Assembly: GCA_032718865.1 (NCBI GenBank) | Contig: JALUTQ010000032.1 | Location: 1,054,001 to 1,118,000 of the forward strand | DNA length: 64,000 bases | Direction of reading: 5' to 3' | Source: Tilletia caries | Taxonomy: Eukaryota; Basidiomycota; Exobasidiomycetes; Tilletiales; Tilletiaceae | Shown here: positions 38,163 to 49,816 of the stretch, one piece after another | Layout of the letters: each line of letters opens with the position of its first letter | Position numbering within the stretch: the stretch's first letter is position 1 | The notes under the pieces: model-generated | Databases searched by the model: none | Told to the model about the DNA's origin: nothing | Seen by the model: only the letters and a program-made list of their open reading frames with translations | Program-made: the position numbers and the translations under genes

Positions 38163-39520
38163 ATGAAGTTGCTGCTCAGCCTGCTTGCTCTCGCTTCCGC
38201 TGTTGTGCTCCCCGCCGCACAGGTGGTATCCCTTCCCTCTGGCGCAGACCCCGCTTTGTCGCTACCACAAGCTTTGCTCGACTCCAAGCTCTACTGTCCG
38301 AGACGCACAGATGGATCTTACAAGGGCATCAAGAATCCCCTTCTCCTCGTTCCTGGAACTGGCACGACCGGAGCTGAGAGCTGGGATCCCTCGCTGGCCA
38401 AGCTTGCTCCTTCGATCGGGTTTGATCCGTGCTATATCTCTCCAGAGCCTTACCTCCTCAACGACACAACCAAGAGCGTTGACTACTTCGTCAATGCCGT
38501 CCGTCGTCTGCATGCGGAGAGCGGAAAGGCAGTGCCCGTCGCTGGCTGGAGTCAGGGAAACCTGATCGTGCAGGTCGGGCTCACAGTGAGTCTTCATAAG
38601 AACATGTCACGAAGCCAGACCCCACTGAACGCGATCCTCCCGCTGCATCAACCTCATTATCTCATCAGTTCTTCCCTCAGGTTCGGGAGAAGGACGCAAA
38701 CTTTGTGTCCCTGGCTGGGGACTTCCGTGGGACTACAAATGGCATTATATACGACATCAGCTCGAACAAGCAAGTTCCGGCCGTCATCTGGCAGCAAGCC
38801 GCCGACTCGCAAATCTTCACTGCCCTTGCCAACGCTGGTGGTCTGACAGCCATCGTTCCAACGACCTCAATCTACAGTTCTTCGGATGAGATCGTCAAGC
38901 CTGAGAACAACAGCACGTCCGCTACGTCTTACCTCGCCGGTGCCACCAACGTCCTGGCTCAGAGTGAGTACTTTCGTTTCTGCCACAGAAGGATACAGAT
39001 TCTGAAGGATTAAACAAGCAACCCTCCTTTTTTCCTTCACTCAGAATACTGCCCGGGCATCTCCCTCTTCCACGGTGGTATGCTGTACTCCAACTTTTCC
39101 ATGAGCGTCGCCAAGGGCGCTCTGACGAGTCCCTCCAAGGTTTGGAACCCCTCGACCTTCACAAAGGGATACGTAAGTCACTGCTCCCGAAAGTAGCTCT
39201 ACCTTTAACCTTGAAATTCTGATCGATGAAGACAACACCAGTGCGGAGGATACGTTGCCGATGGGCTCTCGGGCTCTGACAAGGACAAGGTGCAATTCCT
39301 CATCTTCAAGGACGCGATCAGGATGTCATCCTCAAAGTACGCTATTCCCTGCGAGCCCCTTCTTCCTGCGTACATCAAGAAATGTGAGTGAGGAGTGGGA
39401 GATCTCCGATTTCGGCGGAACTCGATGACAAAACTGACATGCCGTGCATCTACCGAATCTACAGACGCGGCCGCCAACCCGCCTTGCCACGCCAAGATCT
39501 CCTCATTTCTAGCACTGTAG
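38163..39520 (+). CDS. Secreted lipase of the Candida antarctica lipase B type
   Basis: Secreted alpha/beta-hydrolase predicted to cleave esters or triglycerides. Model: 38163-38585, 38669-38963, 39045-39172, 39242-39383, 39465-39520, giving 347 residues, close to the 342 of the CalB precursor. The signal peptide is MKLLLSLLALASAVVLPAAQ. Family signatures are clear: LPSGADPALSLPQALLDSKL, NPLLLVPGTGTTG (oxyanion loop), and a TWSQGG-like nucleophile elbow VAGWSQGNL with Ser130. Asp214 is in YSSSDEIVKP and His249 in SLFHGGML, so the catalytic triad is complete. Paired cysteines occur in the C-terminal part. The first ATG of the open frame lies after stops in the leader, and all exon phases agree. 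It sits inside a block of decayed genes but appears intact. Confidence 0.92.
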
Positions 39521-39917
39521 ACGACCCTGTGCAACCGCACGCATTTTGTTCTCCTGCAACTCTTGTGGTGGACGGAGTGGAGCTGGCCTGTGCTGTCTCC
39601 ATCAGGCCTCGTATCCCAGCGGTTCAGCATCAGCTGTCGACCCGGTCAACTTCACCCTTTCCATCTCCTCCTAGCCCTCTCCCTACTTAAAGAGACGAGC
39701 TTATACCTATGGCATCCCTTTGGGGGAAGGAACGGACCTTGTACTGTGGCAGCGGCTCGTAATCAGCGATGATCTTCAAGTCTAAACGAATGATAAAATG
39801 ATAGTGACGATGCTATGATATACATAGGTGGAAAGGAGGGAGAAGAGGATTTGGAGTGGAAAGGAAAGTGATAAGTCGTATGGGACTATGTACTTGGGGC
39901 AGTGTAACATGCAGAGG
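39521..39917. other. Convergent intergenic region
   Basis: About 400 bases between the stop codons of the lipase and of the seven-helix protein. It probably holds both 3' UTRs; no other feature was seen. Confidence 0.4.
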
Positions 39918-42113
39918 TCACTGGTGCTTCGTACCCTGGGAACAGAGCGGACCACTTGACGGCCCATAATACGAGCTGAACGGGGCTGAAAGGCTACGCT
40001 GTAACAGCAAGTCGCAAGGGGAATCCGGCCCGACGAGGGTGGCAGGTGTTCGCACAACTACCGTAGCACAGGACACCTTGATCCCCCTTGCGGGATCGAG
40101 GTAGCTGGAGGATACCGTGGAAGAGCTCAGGGAGGTGTTGCTGGTGGCCGCTGCGACGTCTATTGTCATCGGCTCGTTCCTGCGCGAGCGCACGAAGATT
40201 GCGTCCGGCGACACGAGCCCACGAATGGAGAACGACGGCTCTGTGAACTCTGCTGTCGATTGGAGCTCGGGTGTAGTTTGAAAGGATGCGTGGAAGGATG
40301 ATTCTGATTCACCTTCAAGATCTTCGAGATCAATCTGTAGTCCCGTGGGACCTAAATGGAGCGATAACCATGGCCGGGCTTTGCGACCGTGTCCGCCAGC
40401 CGATGTCGGAGAGCTGCCTCTGTCCGCCGGCTGTCCAACCGCATGTTGACCGGAGGCGGCGGTTGCCTGCAGCAGGGCGGAGAATGGCTTCTCAAAGCTG
40501 GAATATGCTATGGAAACCAGACTGATGCCTGCGGCGACCAAAGTGATGTAGCACAAGGAAACAAGGGCGTAGTTGAAAACGCCACTTGCTGCTTGTGCTT
40601 CCATGGACGGGTGGAGAGTTGCCACTACGCCCACGCCAAGGGCCACTATGCAGGTCCCTCCGAAGGCGATGCAGCCTGTGAAGTGACTCGTACGAAACTT
40701 GTGTCAGTACGCTCTGGTAAGAGACTTACAGCGCCGAGCATGATAGGACGTACCGCATTGCACTGTTCGATGGAAATTTGAAAACTCATTGTAAGAGACA
40801 GGACCGGTAAAACATCGATAGGAGCATGGCTCACCTGTGAAATATATAATCGATCTCTGAGCGTCATGGTGACCAATGTTCACCACCGACCCCGCTGCTC
40901 CTGCCGATCGCCAAATCGGTGATCCGGGTTTTGTCCTAATAACGCTGGGCCAGGTGGCATGTGATGGCGCTGTCTTCATTCCCGTTGTGTGTTCTCTGGA
41001 ATCGAGAGTCCGTGGGAGTTGCTTGCTGACCCAGTGCCGGATCGGTGGGCGTTCGTCAGCGCGCGTTGGAAAGGCGCCCGACAGGCGTCGCTGCGTTGCC
41101 TCTTGTGTTGCCACGAATGTTCGGAGGCTCGTGACTGTGCGCCAGACGACAGCGATGTACAGAGTATCCAGTGAAAAACCAACAGTGACAAATGTGATAC
41201 AAGCGCTTGAGAGCATCAAGGACATCCGAAGGAGGTGTGTCCATATCTGAAAGGATGCGTGAGACCGACGATCATAAGAAGTGAACTCGGAATCAATCTT
41301 CACTCACCTTCTGCGCATCAACTAGCATCTCCCGACTGAGCTCCATCTCATTCTGATATCGATTTTGAAAGGCCGGCCAGTCTTTTGCGACGACGATACT
41401 CCAATGATGGTCGGCAATAATTGTTGGCACCATCAGTATGATGACCACCGAGAGTGGAACTCCCAGGAAGACTGCATTCAGGAATCGAGCCGGTATCCTG
41501 TACGAGGAGATTGGTCCTGCCATTTGGCCGGGAAACGCTGCAACGACAACGCCCCACAGTTGGAGCCATGCTCCTAATGCGAAGGGGAGATTGATGCAAA
41601 TGACCCAGAGGGGGCTATTCGCCGGTGCCCTGCGCTGTAGAGTGCGGGAAAATTCCTCGGAAACACAGGCCAAGACAAGGATGAATTGGACCGTGCAGCA
41701 AACAGTCCAGCTCTGGCATTGCGAGCGAGCCCAAGTCTAGGGTCAGCTAACTGTTATCTTCGTAGACAGGTTGCAGTTCGAGGCCGCGTCAAACTCACGT
41801 TCTGGGCGTGTGGCACGACAAGAGACCGCTTCTCGCCTTGACCGAAACGCAAGACCCATGAGGTGCCTTCTCGTACTTTCTGGAAAATGACGATGAAGCA
41901 GACGACCAGATAGACGCAGAGTAAGGCCATGGTCAGGATGTAGGTGCCTAGAATCCAGGACCGTTCAGGGCAGACGACCATGTTCCTGACGAAATCCCGT
42001 AGCTCAGCGGCATTTTGGAACTCCGGGAACCTGGCTCGATTGGCGCTGTGATCTCGGGAGAGGAAGGTGGGCGGCGGTGGCGGTGGTAAGTCGAAGCGCG
42101 CGTATAGATCCAT
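39918..42113 (-). CDS. Seven-helix membrane protein of unknown function
   Basis: Model: 42113-41799, 41736-41308, 41246-40835, 40762-40730, 40675-39918, giving 648 residues with all phases consistent. About seven hydrophobic helices are seen: ILGTYILTMALLCVYLVVCF; one near VQFILVLACV; LWVICINLPFALGAWLQLWG; FLNAVFLGVPLSVVIILMVP; LMLSSACITFVTVGF; CIAFGGTCIVALGVGVVATL; and NYALVSLCYITLVAAGISLV. A Pro-rich N-terminus (RFDLPPPPPPTFLSRDHS), a roughly 100-residue hydrophilic loop before helix 6 and a 200-residue Ser-rich tail complete it. The layout is receptor-like, but I recognise no pheromone-receptor or other GPCR motif. The 33-nt exon 4 is the least certain part. A disrupted tandem copy lies immediately upstream. 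Confidence 0.75.
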
Positions 42114-43003
42114 ATGAAAATCTCTGCAGGAGGAGGGACGAAGGTGGGAAGGTAGGTGGTAGGAGGAAAGGGAGAAGAAGAGAAGAAAGTGGGATAGGGA
42201 AACATCAGTTAGAAGAGACAGGAAAAGAGGACGTCAATTAAAAAGAGAGTGAGTATCGAATATCCCGTATCCCTTCGCGCGGTACCAGGAGCGCTGAGCT
42301 CTGCCTTGCCTGTGCGCTCACATAGCTGGAACATCTTGGCTGCGCCGTTAGATATCCTATGATGTCCTGCCCGACTCTGGCCCAGGAGGACAAGGGATGG
42401 GAGAGGTGAATCATGGGTGGCGAGTGTGTGAGACGGAAAGGGAGGGTCCGAGCGAGCGCGCAGGCCGCCTTGACACCGTAACTTGCTGCAGTTAAGAAGG
42501 AAGCAGCCTGCTACTGTCTCTCGCCAGTCCGGGTGTCTCGTCCGAGAGCCATCCCTCGGCAGGAGTGGCGAGATGAGTTCAAGTGCGGTTGGATCGCTAT
42601 GATGCTTGACGCCCGACATCCGAAGAGGCAAAGACGTTCGCGCGTGGACGCGTTGAACGTTTGGTGGTTCGGGGTGCGGAGGGAACGCTCGGTTCGCGGG
42701 ATCGGGACATCTACATACTTGCTCGCTCGGAGTCAGCTGCTACATACGTACATACCTAACACAAGTAAAAATTCGTTCTCGACCACAACCTGGTGGCTCC
42801 GCCTCGTCAAGCCTCCCACACGTTAGATGCGGTTACATGATTCAATTCTCGATTCATAATACATGGTTCGTTAGGTGAAGCGATGAGCTGAGAAGCCGAT
42901 CTCTGCAACGATTGACCATTCTTGAGTGACTGACAGATGTTGAGGGAAAGGGGGCCTGAGAAGGGGCTCACCATGAGGGGCGTGGGGAGGCACCTGGTAC
43001 TTG
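42114..43003. other. Intergenic region between the tandem membrane-protein copies
   Basis: About 890 bases. It should contain the promoter of the intact seven-helix gene; a purine-rich stretch at 42160-42200 precedes its start. No gene was recognised. Confidence 0.4.
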
Positions 43004-44751
43004 CTATAATGCTCCGAACTCCCGCCGTGTCTGCTCCATGTCCAAGAAGTTCGTGTCGCGCATTTCCTCTTCATCCACGGTGCTGGAATTAGAGCGTATA
43101 GCGTAGACGAGCGCGGCGACGGAATCCTCGAAAGTGGTGCGCGAAATCGAGATGACAGAGCCTGTGCCGGCAATCAAGGTAGTAACCACGACCAGGAAGT
43201 AGCCGATCAACCATGTCGGTTGGAACCTGTTTGCTTCGCTAGCCGCATAGCTTTCGACAATCATGTAGAGGCCGTCGGCGGTAAAAGCCAGCCCCCCCGA
43301 GCGTGATGCTCACTGAAATGGTCATAGAATAATGTGTCAGAAAGCCGGAAGAGATCAAACTGAAGAAGCCATTCGATCTGCGTCCACTTACCGCTTTGGA
43401 CTGAGAGAATATCAAAACGGGAAGGAGAGTCAACTACAGTCGGAAACTCGGAATGCTGATCTCTAACGAACGTACTCACGAGTGAAAAAGGCAAGAACGA
43501 TGGTTGCCTTGCGAGTCTCGTGGCTAACGACTCTTGTCGACGGTCTGATGGAAGGAAAGAAGGAGATGGACCGATTTTGCATCCGTTCCACAAAGGTGAA
43601 CACCCGACTGATGATCTGGCCTTGATCGCCCTCCTGGTTCCCGATGTCACGGGAGAAGCTGACGGCAGGTCTTAGACTTGGGACAGACCCCGCACACGTT
43701 CTGGAACTTGAATCGCTCTCATCGATCTTTACGAGCGGACTGCTGGCGAGCGAATTGGGAGCGGGTACCGCCGCCTGCGAAAGGGGCTTAAAGTTCTGTA
43801 ATGGCGCGCCGCGATGCTTTGACGTGAGGTGTTTCCCGATGCCGTAGATGAGCGTAGTTGTGGCATAGGAGTGTGCTGCTGTATTGAGAATGCACATCAC
43901 GGTCCACATCGTCAGGGAAACCGAAAAATAATAGGTGCCATGAATTCTGGCGTGAAAGATCTGCAGCGGGACAAGTCTGGACTGTCAGCCGAGGTCGTCA
44001 CATCAGTGGGCAGAAACCATCGTGCACCTACGTTCTGAGCGTCCAGAACCATATCCCTGGTCAGGTCCGGCATCCCTTCGTATTTGCTGTGCCAGTCTAG
44101 CCATCCGCGTCTGGCCTGCCCATAGTAGGATTCTGCGAAGGTACCTAAGATCGAACCCGCAACAGAAGGGATCACCGGCAAGAACAGGGATACCGAATTG
44201 AGAATCCATCTAGGGGCGAGGGGAGCCCAAGACCGACCGTTTCCTTTTCTGGATGAGACCGATCCGTCCCCAATTTGCGATGCTAAAAGACCCCATGCCT
44301 GGTACCAGACAGCGGAAACAACGGGGATCCACATCACGGGAGTACCATAGGCCAAAGCTGACGCTGGGCTCGTTCCGATCACGACTGACGATGACCGAGA
44401 AAGACGTCGCCGCTAGGACGAGCAGGAAGGGTGTGATGAATAGAACGAATGCGGTGTGAACGTTTGGGATGATGATCCTGCTGTGACCGCGTGAGACGAC
44501 CCGAAAGACCCAGAAGGAGCGCTTGTAGAGCCTGTGGCAGATGGCGGCAATGATCAGGACCGCAACCACCAGAAGGTAAATAAATGGTTGAAAAGATGAG
44601 GAAGCCATACTCGGCGCTGCTAGGCCTCCAGAGTCTGGCCGCATCGAACGCTGGTGAAGTTGGGCATGCGGGCCCGGGCATCGGAGTGGTCTCGAGAGTA
44701 GACAGTAGGAGGCGGAGGCGGAGGGAGGTCGAATCGAGTGTAGATGTCCAT
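43004..44751 (-). pseudogene. Frameshifted tandem copy of the seven-helix membrane protein
   Basis: The copy starts MDIYTRFDLPPPPPPTVYSR at 44751, aligning with the intact neighbour's N-terminus, and shares the helix order, the RDMVLDAQN loop and the last-helix segment. The frame is broken at least three times relative to that paralogue. The first break follows MPNFTSV near 44660. The second falls between SFSVIVSR and SALAYGTPVMWIPVVSAVWY near 44370. The third lies in a run of seven G near 43296-43302, where six G would restore a continuous helix. No intron with usual borders resolves the first two breaks. The segments between breaks keep good helices, so decay looks recent. Assembly error would have to strike three times. 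Confidence 0.7.
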
Positions 44752-45400
44752 GGCTGTGGAAATAGAAGAGTGCGGGCAGAAAGCGAAGCGTTCTTGGGCG
44801 GAAGCGGGGAGGATGGCTGAACTCACCGATGAAGGCATGCAGCTTCTATAAGAAGAGATTCCGACCCTGCTGCTTCCTTCCTGATGCTCGGAAGGGAAGA
44901 GTTAGTCAGCAGTCAGCACACACATAGAGCTACAGTCTGCGCTCCTGGAACAAAAAGCCAACCGCCGAGAACTTGCACTTGCAGTGAGTATAGTTGGATG
45001 CTCAGCGCTCAGTCAGAGCGCATAATGCTGGACGTGTGGTACTCCGACTTCTGTTTCAGCCGGTCCCGAGGTTTCCAAGGTCCAATTCAGCGAACGAGCA
45101 CGGCTGGGACTTGGGACGGCACAGGACACCATCGCGCAGACGACGTGTGACTTGGTCAGTATTGCGGGCGGACTCACTGCATTTGTACCACAGCAGATAG
45201 ATCGAATACCGACTGCAAGCGCTGCAGGTCAGCAAGCCTCCTATCTTAACCTCTACATACCTTGACGCCTAAGGCCCGCCCGAGCACCTGCTGTGGGGGT
45301 TTGAGAGGCGCGGTGAGGCGAGGTGTTTCCCATCGAACCGGCACCGACACTGATGACCAACGTCTGGGGCCTGGGCGTTGCAGGTGCGGCGACAAGGAGT
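44752..45400. other. Intergenic region, no gene recognised
   Basis: About 650 bases between the pseudogene start and the ATG5-like fragment. No coherent frame, RNA gene or repeat was found. Confidence 0.35.
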
Positions 45401-45840
45401 CCTGTTGTGTGGGAAATTCATAACCGCCCTAAATCTGGAGGCGCAGGCGGCGGTGGCCGGTGGGTCAGGCATCGTCGGGTCTTCGCTGTCGGTGCTGCCG
45501 AGTGCTGCGCTGGCCTCGCGCACTTGATCATCAATGTGACCCTCCCGCTCCTCATCGGATTGATCCGACGTCCGAGACGACTCCCATCGCACAGTACTAC
45601 TGCAAGACCCCGCGCATCGCATACCTGCCGCTCTTCCTCCCCACCCTGCGCAAATACTTCCTCGAATCACTGCTCGACGAAGCGACGTTGCTCAGTCTGC
45701 AGGATGACCAGTCTTGGTTCGAGTACAACGGACAGCCGCTGCGATGGCATTCATTGGACAATCGGTCTCCTCTTCGACGCCCACACCTCTAACCTGGCAG
45801 AGACGAGCATCGGATCGTCAGGCTTGCTATCTCTCAATTC
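45401..45840 (+). pseudogene. ATG5-like N-terminal fragment, frameshifted
   Basis: From about 45595, after a possible CACAG acceptor, the sequence reads YYCKTPRIAYLPLFLPTLRK and then SWFEYNGQPLRWH. This resembles the first ubiquitin-like domain of the autophagy protein Atg5 (in other species ...Y.PLLLP.LR.YF... and ...PLKWHWPVGLLFDL...). The expected continuation, HWTIGLLFDAHTS, is present but one frame off: the bases CATTCATTGG at 45748-45757 look like a 4-base tandem duplication. An upstream VVWEIHN at about 45401 could be the first strand, in yet another frame. After LLFDAHTS nothing further resembles Atg5, so the helical and second ubiquitin-like domains are missing. I therefore read this as a broken partial copy; the identification is from memory of the family pattern. 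Confidence 0.5.
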
Positions 45841-45933
45841 GGGGCCACAGGTCGAATAACATCGTCCATCAAAGGTATCCGCGGTTGTTCTCTGATCAAG
45901 TGGGCGAACGAAGCCGCACATCCCGAGAACCTG

Positions 45934-46665
45934 ATGCTCATGTACGACAGCATTTGCACCCTCTATGCGGACGATGTCGACGTGCTCAAGCGGATTGCGA
46001 ACAGCGGGGCACGACCTTCACAAGTCTGTCTGCTCGCGAGCCGTTATCTTCGCCCACACATCGCCAGTTTTGTTCCGTCAGCATGGAAACTGCAGAAACA
46101 GGACGTAGTACACGCGCTTTCGTGTCTCGAGGTCGCGTACTATCGCGATAAGGACATCGTCGCCCTCATGTCCCACCTTTGCTCCACGTTTAAGCTGTTT
46201 CCAAACCTCGCCGAGCTTGCGATTCACGGGCACAACTCGCTGGACAACGACGACCTAAAGTATTTCTTTGACGCGCTCGTACAAGCACGTGCTTTACGGG
46301 TACTGCGCATTTCTGAGTGGACTGAACGCAGAGCAAAGGACATCCGGTCTTTCATCTACAAGGCGCACGAATTGCGTGTGAACGGCCTCTTTCCTGCTTC
46401 CTTCGAATACTTCGTGTGGACCGCCCTGGATTGCGGCGAGCCCGCCTGTTTCCGCTTCCTACCTACCTTCAACAAGACAACGCCAGTTCCAGCGTCAACG
46501 AGTGAAGAAAGCGCATCTTTGCCGAAGCGGGGTCGCCTTCAGCGCATTCCCAGCATGTTCCGCACCAAGATTTCTCCCCTTGGGATTTGGGACCAGCCCT
46601 TTGATCCAGCACGGGCATCAGCAATCCTCGATCACAGTGGGGTGGTCCCCTCTCTCAATGTTTGA
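45934..46665 (+). CDS. Hypothetical protein, possibly LRR/F-box-like
   Basis: Open frame of 243 residues from the first ATG (MLMYDSICTLYADDVDVL); the frame is open upstream to a stop at 45790-45792, so exons may be missing at the 5' end. The centre has a leucine-rich spacing, LFPNLAELAIHGHNS and ALVQARALRVLRISEWTE, like the LRR part of basidiomycete F-box proteins, but no F-box is visible. The C-terminus is Ser/Pro/Arg-rich. It follows directly on the ATG5-like fragment in the same frame as part of it; a very short 36-nt intron (45765-45800) would fuse them but would be far shorter than others here. Function unknown; it may be part of the decayed block. Confidence 0.45.
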   Translation: MLMYDSICTLYADDVDVLKRIANSGARPSQVCLLASRYLRPHIASFVPSAWKLQKQDVVHALSCLEVAYYRDKDIVALMSHLCSTFKLFPNLAELAIHGHNSLDNDDLKYFFDALVQARALRVLRISEWTERRAKDIRSFIYKAHELRVNGLFPASFEYFVWTALDCGEPACFRFLPTFNKTTPVPASTSEESASLPKRGRLQRIPSMFRTKISPLGIWDQPFDPARASAILDHSGVVPSLNV

Positions 46666-47413
46666 GCACCATCGCAGACGAACCAGCTTCCACATATCTC
46701 CCGTCTCTCGAGATAGCCCACCACCTCGATGGCCAGGCGTCAGACTTCGGTAATGAGGGCGAGTCTCTCCCCCCCAATCTCCCTCTCCCCTTTGAACAAG
46801 CTTCTTCTCTTTCTGCTCAACACAGCGCGCCAGTCAGCTTTCCACCATTCCCTCGACATCCCAGACTCGGTCCAGCGCGACACCAGTACCGCACGAGGAG
46901 GCGGTCGCCCGGCGGACCCGGTGCGCTTTCGATACTCCCTGATCCTTGTACAAACAGTCCCTCGACCCCCAACTCGTTCCACCTCAACGTCAGCGTCGGC
47001 GATGAGGGGCGTACTTCTCTCCGTCCCTGAATTCCTTTCCTTTTTCTGCACACTTACGGCAAGAAGTAGTCGGTCCACTACCTCGATGAACCAGTATCCA
47101 GCGACCGATAAAGAGGAAGGACAGCCTAGCGGTGTCTGGGCCCTGTGTACATTCGGTATCCCCCCCTCTCATTCCCTTTCCCCGTCAACGCCAATGTCAC
47201 CTTTGAGGGCACAGACCGAGCAATGCATTCGCAGCAAGACTTCCTTTTGAACAAATAGACATGGCGGCTGCAAACCGTTGCCGCCCTGCCAGCAGAATGG
47301 CTCATAGAGAAGGTTCGATTCGCCCTCCGCCATAGTGGCCGACAGGCAGAAGAAGTACAAGTCGAAGGTAATATGGGAAGTAGACGACGGGGGCGATGGG
47401 TCCATGAGTGAAG
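46666..47413. other. Convergent intergenic region
   Basis: About 750 bases, C/T-rich on the + strand, between the hypothetical gene and the TRM11 stop codon. Open frames are low-complexity and not convincing. Confidence 0.4.
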
Positions 47414-49816
47414 TCATTCGGCTCCCGTTGCCGCGGATCTCTCCCTGCTACCGGTCCCGGCACCACCACCCGCCGCCTTCGGGGGATACACGCGATTTCT
47501 GAACTCAGATGCGTCCGCCGTGGCACGATAGCGGCCTCCGCCCGTCGTCGCAGTCTTCTCGAGCGCTTCCCCGTCTTGCTGTCCATCCTCATCGTGGTCG
47601 CCCTCTTCATCATCGCAGACAGGCTTGCCGTACTCCGTCACGGTCCCGATCCTTCCGTCCTGCGCGAGACCGTCGTCCGAGACTTTCTCGACCGTGATGA
47701 GCTGGAATGAACCAAGGAGAGGATTTAGCCTCAGCGTGTCCTACTCCCTGAAAGAAACAAGTGGACCGAAAGAACCACCAGCAGTGGGACTCACCATCCG
47801 ACTCCACCGTCCGAAATCCTGCGTGCTACTCGCGACGAGCCGCATGCCCGCCCTTGCCGGAACCTCGACCGCCTGTCCGTCGTCCTCGTTCACACAAGGC
47901 AGCCAGAAGACGAGGCGGCCGTGGGGGACAAGCAGGTAGTGGGCAAAGTCGAGGAGGTCCCGGGTCAGGTCGAGGAGGTGGTAGGGCCGAGTTGGGGAGA
48001 TGTAGTCTGACAATCTGCAGAGCGAGAGAGAGAGAGAGAGAGAGAGCCGTGAGTCAGGGAAGTTTAGAGGATTGACGTAGAATGCTTTGAGATTGATCGG
48101 AAGGAAGGTACGTACTCATGCGATAAGCTGCCGTCTGCCATTTGAAAGGGCTCATCGCGCTGCCGTGCCAGATTCCTGCGACCTAGCCTTTTAGCTCCCG
48201 CCCGAATGCCATATGGAGCTTTGGCGTAGCACATAAAAACAGTTCAGCTTCCAATTGGCGCGATGAACATGGCTTCCAAAGCCGACCTTGCACTCACGAT
48301 CAGCAACGATGGCGTCAAAGATGCCTCCGCGTCTCCAAGGATGCTGGGTCATATCGGCTCCAAGGCCGTCTACAACGAGATCCTGCAAGCCATACTGACC
48401 CGCAGCTCTCGATAGGCCCGTCTTTCCCTCTCCCTTCTTGACTGTTTGTTGTGTCAGCAGAGGAAGGATGGACTCAAAGATTCGATCTACAGAGAGAGAA
48501 AACGAAGAAGGGCCGGGTACATGCACATACCGACGTCTTTGCCTTTCATCATGCGTGCGTCGATGTCGCTTCCCATGACATGCGCTCCGTATTGCGCTTT
48601 TAAGAGAGGCAAGGGGTAAGGACAGAGTACGTCTCAATTGGAGTGAAAAGAAGAGATCATGATCAAACATGGGATGCTCACCACACGCATACAAGATAGA
48701 CCCTGTGCCGGCAAATGGATCGTAAATCAGCTTGCCCGGTTTTGCCTGTGAGAGATTAGCATACTGTCAGTCCTAAGTGTCTCCAAACATCGATCGACGT
48801 TCGCCACTCACCAAAGCCATGGTAGCCATAAGGAGAGATTGTTCGGCAGGCATCGAGGTGTTCCCAATGTAGACGCGCTTCTTGAGGTCCATCTTCATGA
48901 TCAGATCTCGTGCCGTGCCTTGTGCGACGAGCTGGCCGACGACGACTTGGATGAGAGTATCTCGAGCATCACTCCTCCGTCCTCTTCTCCTAATTCCCTC
49001 CTCCTTGGCTCCTCCTTCGTCCGGTATGCTCAGAGACGCCGTCGCAGCCTCAATCGACGTTGTCTGATGAAGAAGACCTTTCTGGTTCTCCACATTCCGC
49101 AGTTGAGCTTCTTCCTGGTTGGCGAGAAAGCTGTGCTCTTCGATGATCCCCCATTCTTGCTTGGCCTTCTTGAGGGATATGGGTCCTTGGAAATCGAAGA
49201 ATCCGAACGAATTGATCCGCTCAATCGTATCTTTCGTCGACATGCTTTGGTTGATGCTCAGGAAAGTCGCCTTCCAGCTCGAGCCGTCGTCGAATCGCTT
49301 CCATTTGGCGAGCGAGCGTGGTTGCGTTTTGAGGAGGGAGTGGGTTTGGTCGTAGGAGCGGCCGGCGGACCAGTAAGCGTAAATGGCCTTGACCTGGGTG
49401 GAGCGTGCACAGATCGCTCGAGCAGCTTCATCCGAGGGGAGATAGACGAGATGTAAAGCTGAGACCAGTCTTGCGTCTGTGTTGGGACTGTAGTCGAGTT
49501 CCGGTGGATGCCAATCGAAGGTGGTTGAATTGTAAGAGTAGGGGTCGTAGAGTTCATCTTTATCGTCCTCGTCCTCGTCGTCGGAAGAACGTTCCTTCTC
49601 CTTTCCCTTCTTGCTGAGGTGAGTTTTGGCCGATGCCGGGGTTGGAATGAAGGCGTACTCGATGTTGAGGGCCGTACATGTTGCCTGCCAGTCTGGGATG
49701 CGGAAGGAGAGATTGGAAGCGGTGAAGTGGACAATGTACAAGTCACGCTCGCCCTTCCCGTCCTCCTCTGCTCGCCCAGCACTCGTCGATCCCGACTTGG
49801 AACTTGACTCCGCCAT
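47414..49816 (-). CDS. TRM11: tRNA (guanine-10-N2)-methyltransferase catalytic subunit
   Basis: Methylates guanine 10 of tRNAs, as the partner of Trm112. Model: 49816-48812, 48745-48682, 48596-48531, 48441-48298, 48218-48116, 48014-47795, 47701-47414, giving 629 residues; all seven exons join in phase. An N-terminal THUMP-related region starts DLYIVHFTASNLSFRIPDW. LKKRVYIGNTSMPAEQSLLM leads into the SAM-binding motif YDPFAGTGSILYAC (Asp near 344). Then come the adenine-contact strand MGSDIDARMMKGKD and the catalytic ADPPYGIRAGAKR (Asp about 426). It ends DFGRWSRM|LITVEKV...FRNR plus a Gly-rich tail. An ATG at 50014 is in frame but only 15 bases from the divergent ATP23 start, so 49816 is preferred. 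The protein is longer than yeast Trm11 owing to insertions in the first exon. Confidence 0.92.

Noticed and set aside
40646..40876. Alternative frame through exons 3-4 of the seven-helix gene (TLRDRLYISQ, CNAVRPIMLGA)
   Set aside because: It reads well locally but cannot join to the next helix in frame with a consensus donor, while the chosen frame stays open across all five exons.
45765..45800. 36-nt intron fusing the ATG5-like fragment to the following frame
   Set aside because: It is far shorter than any other intron here and has a poor GTCTCC donor; a frameshift from the CATT duplication explains the region better.
46729..47250. 173-codon + strand frame after the hypothetical gene
   Set aside because: Low-complexity Ser/Pro/Thr translation of a C/T-rich stretch with no motif.
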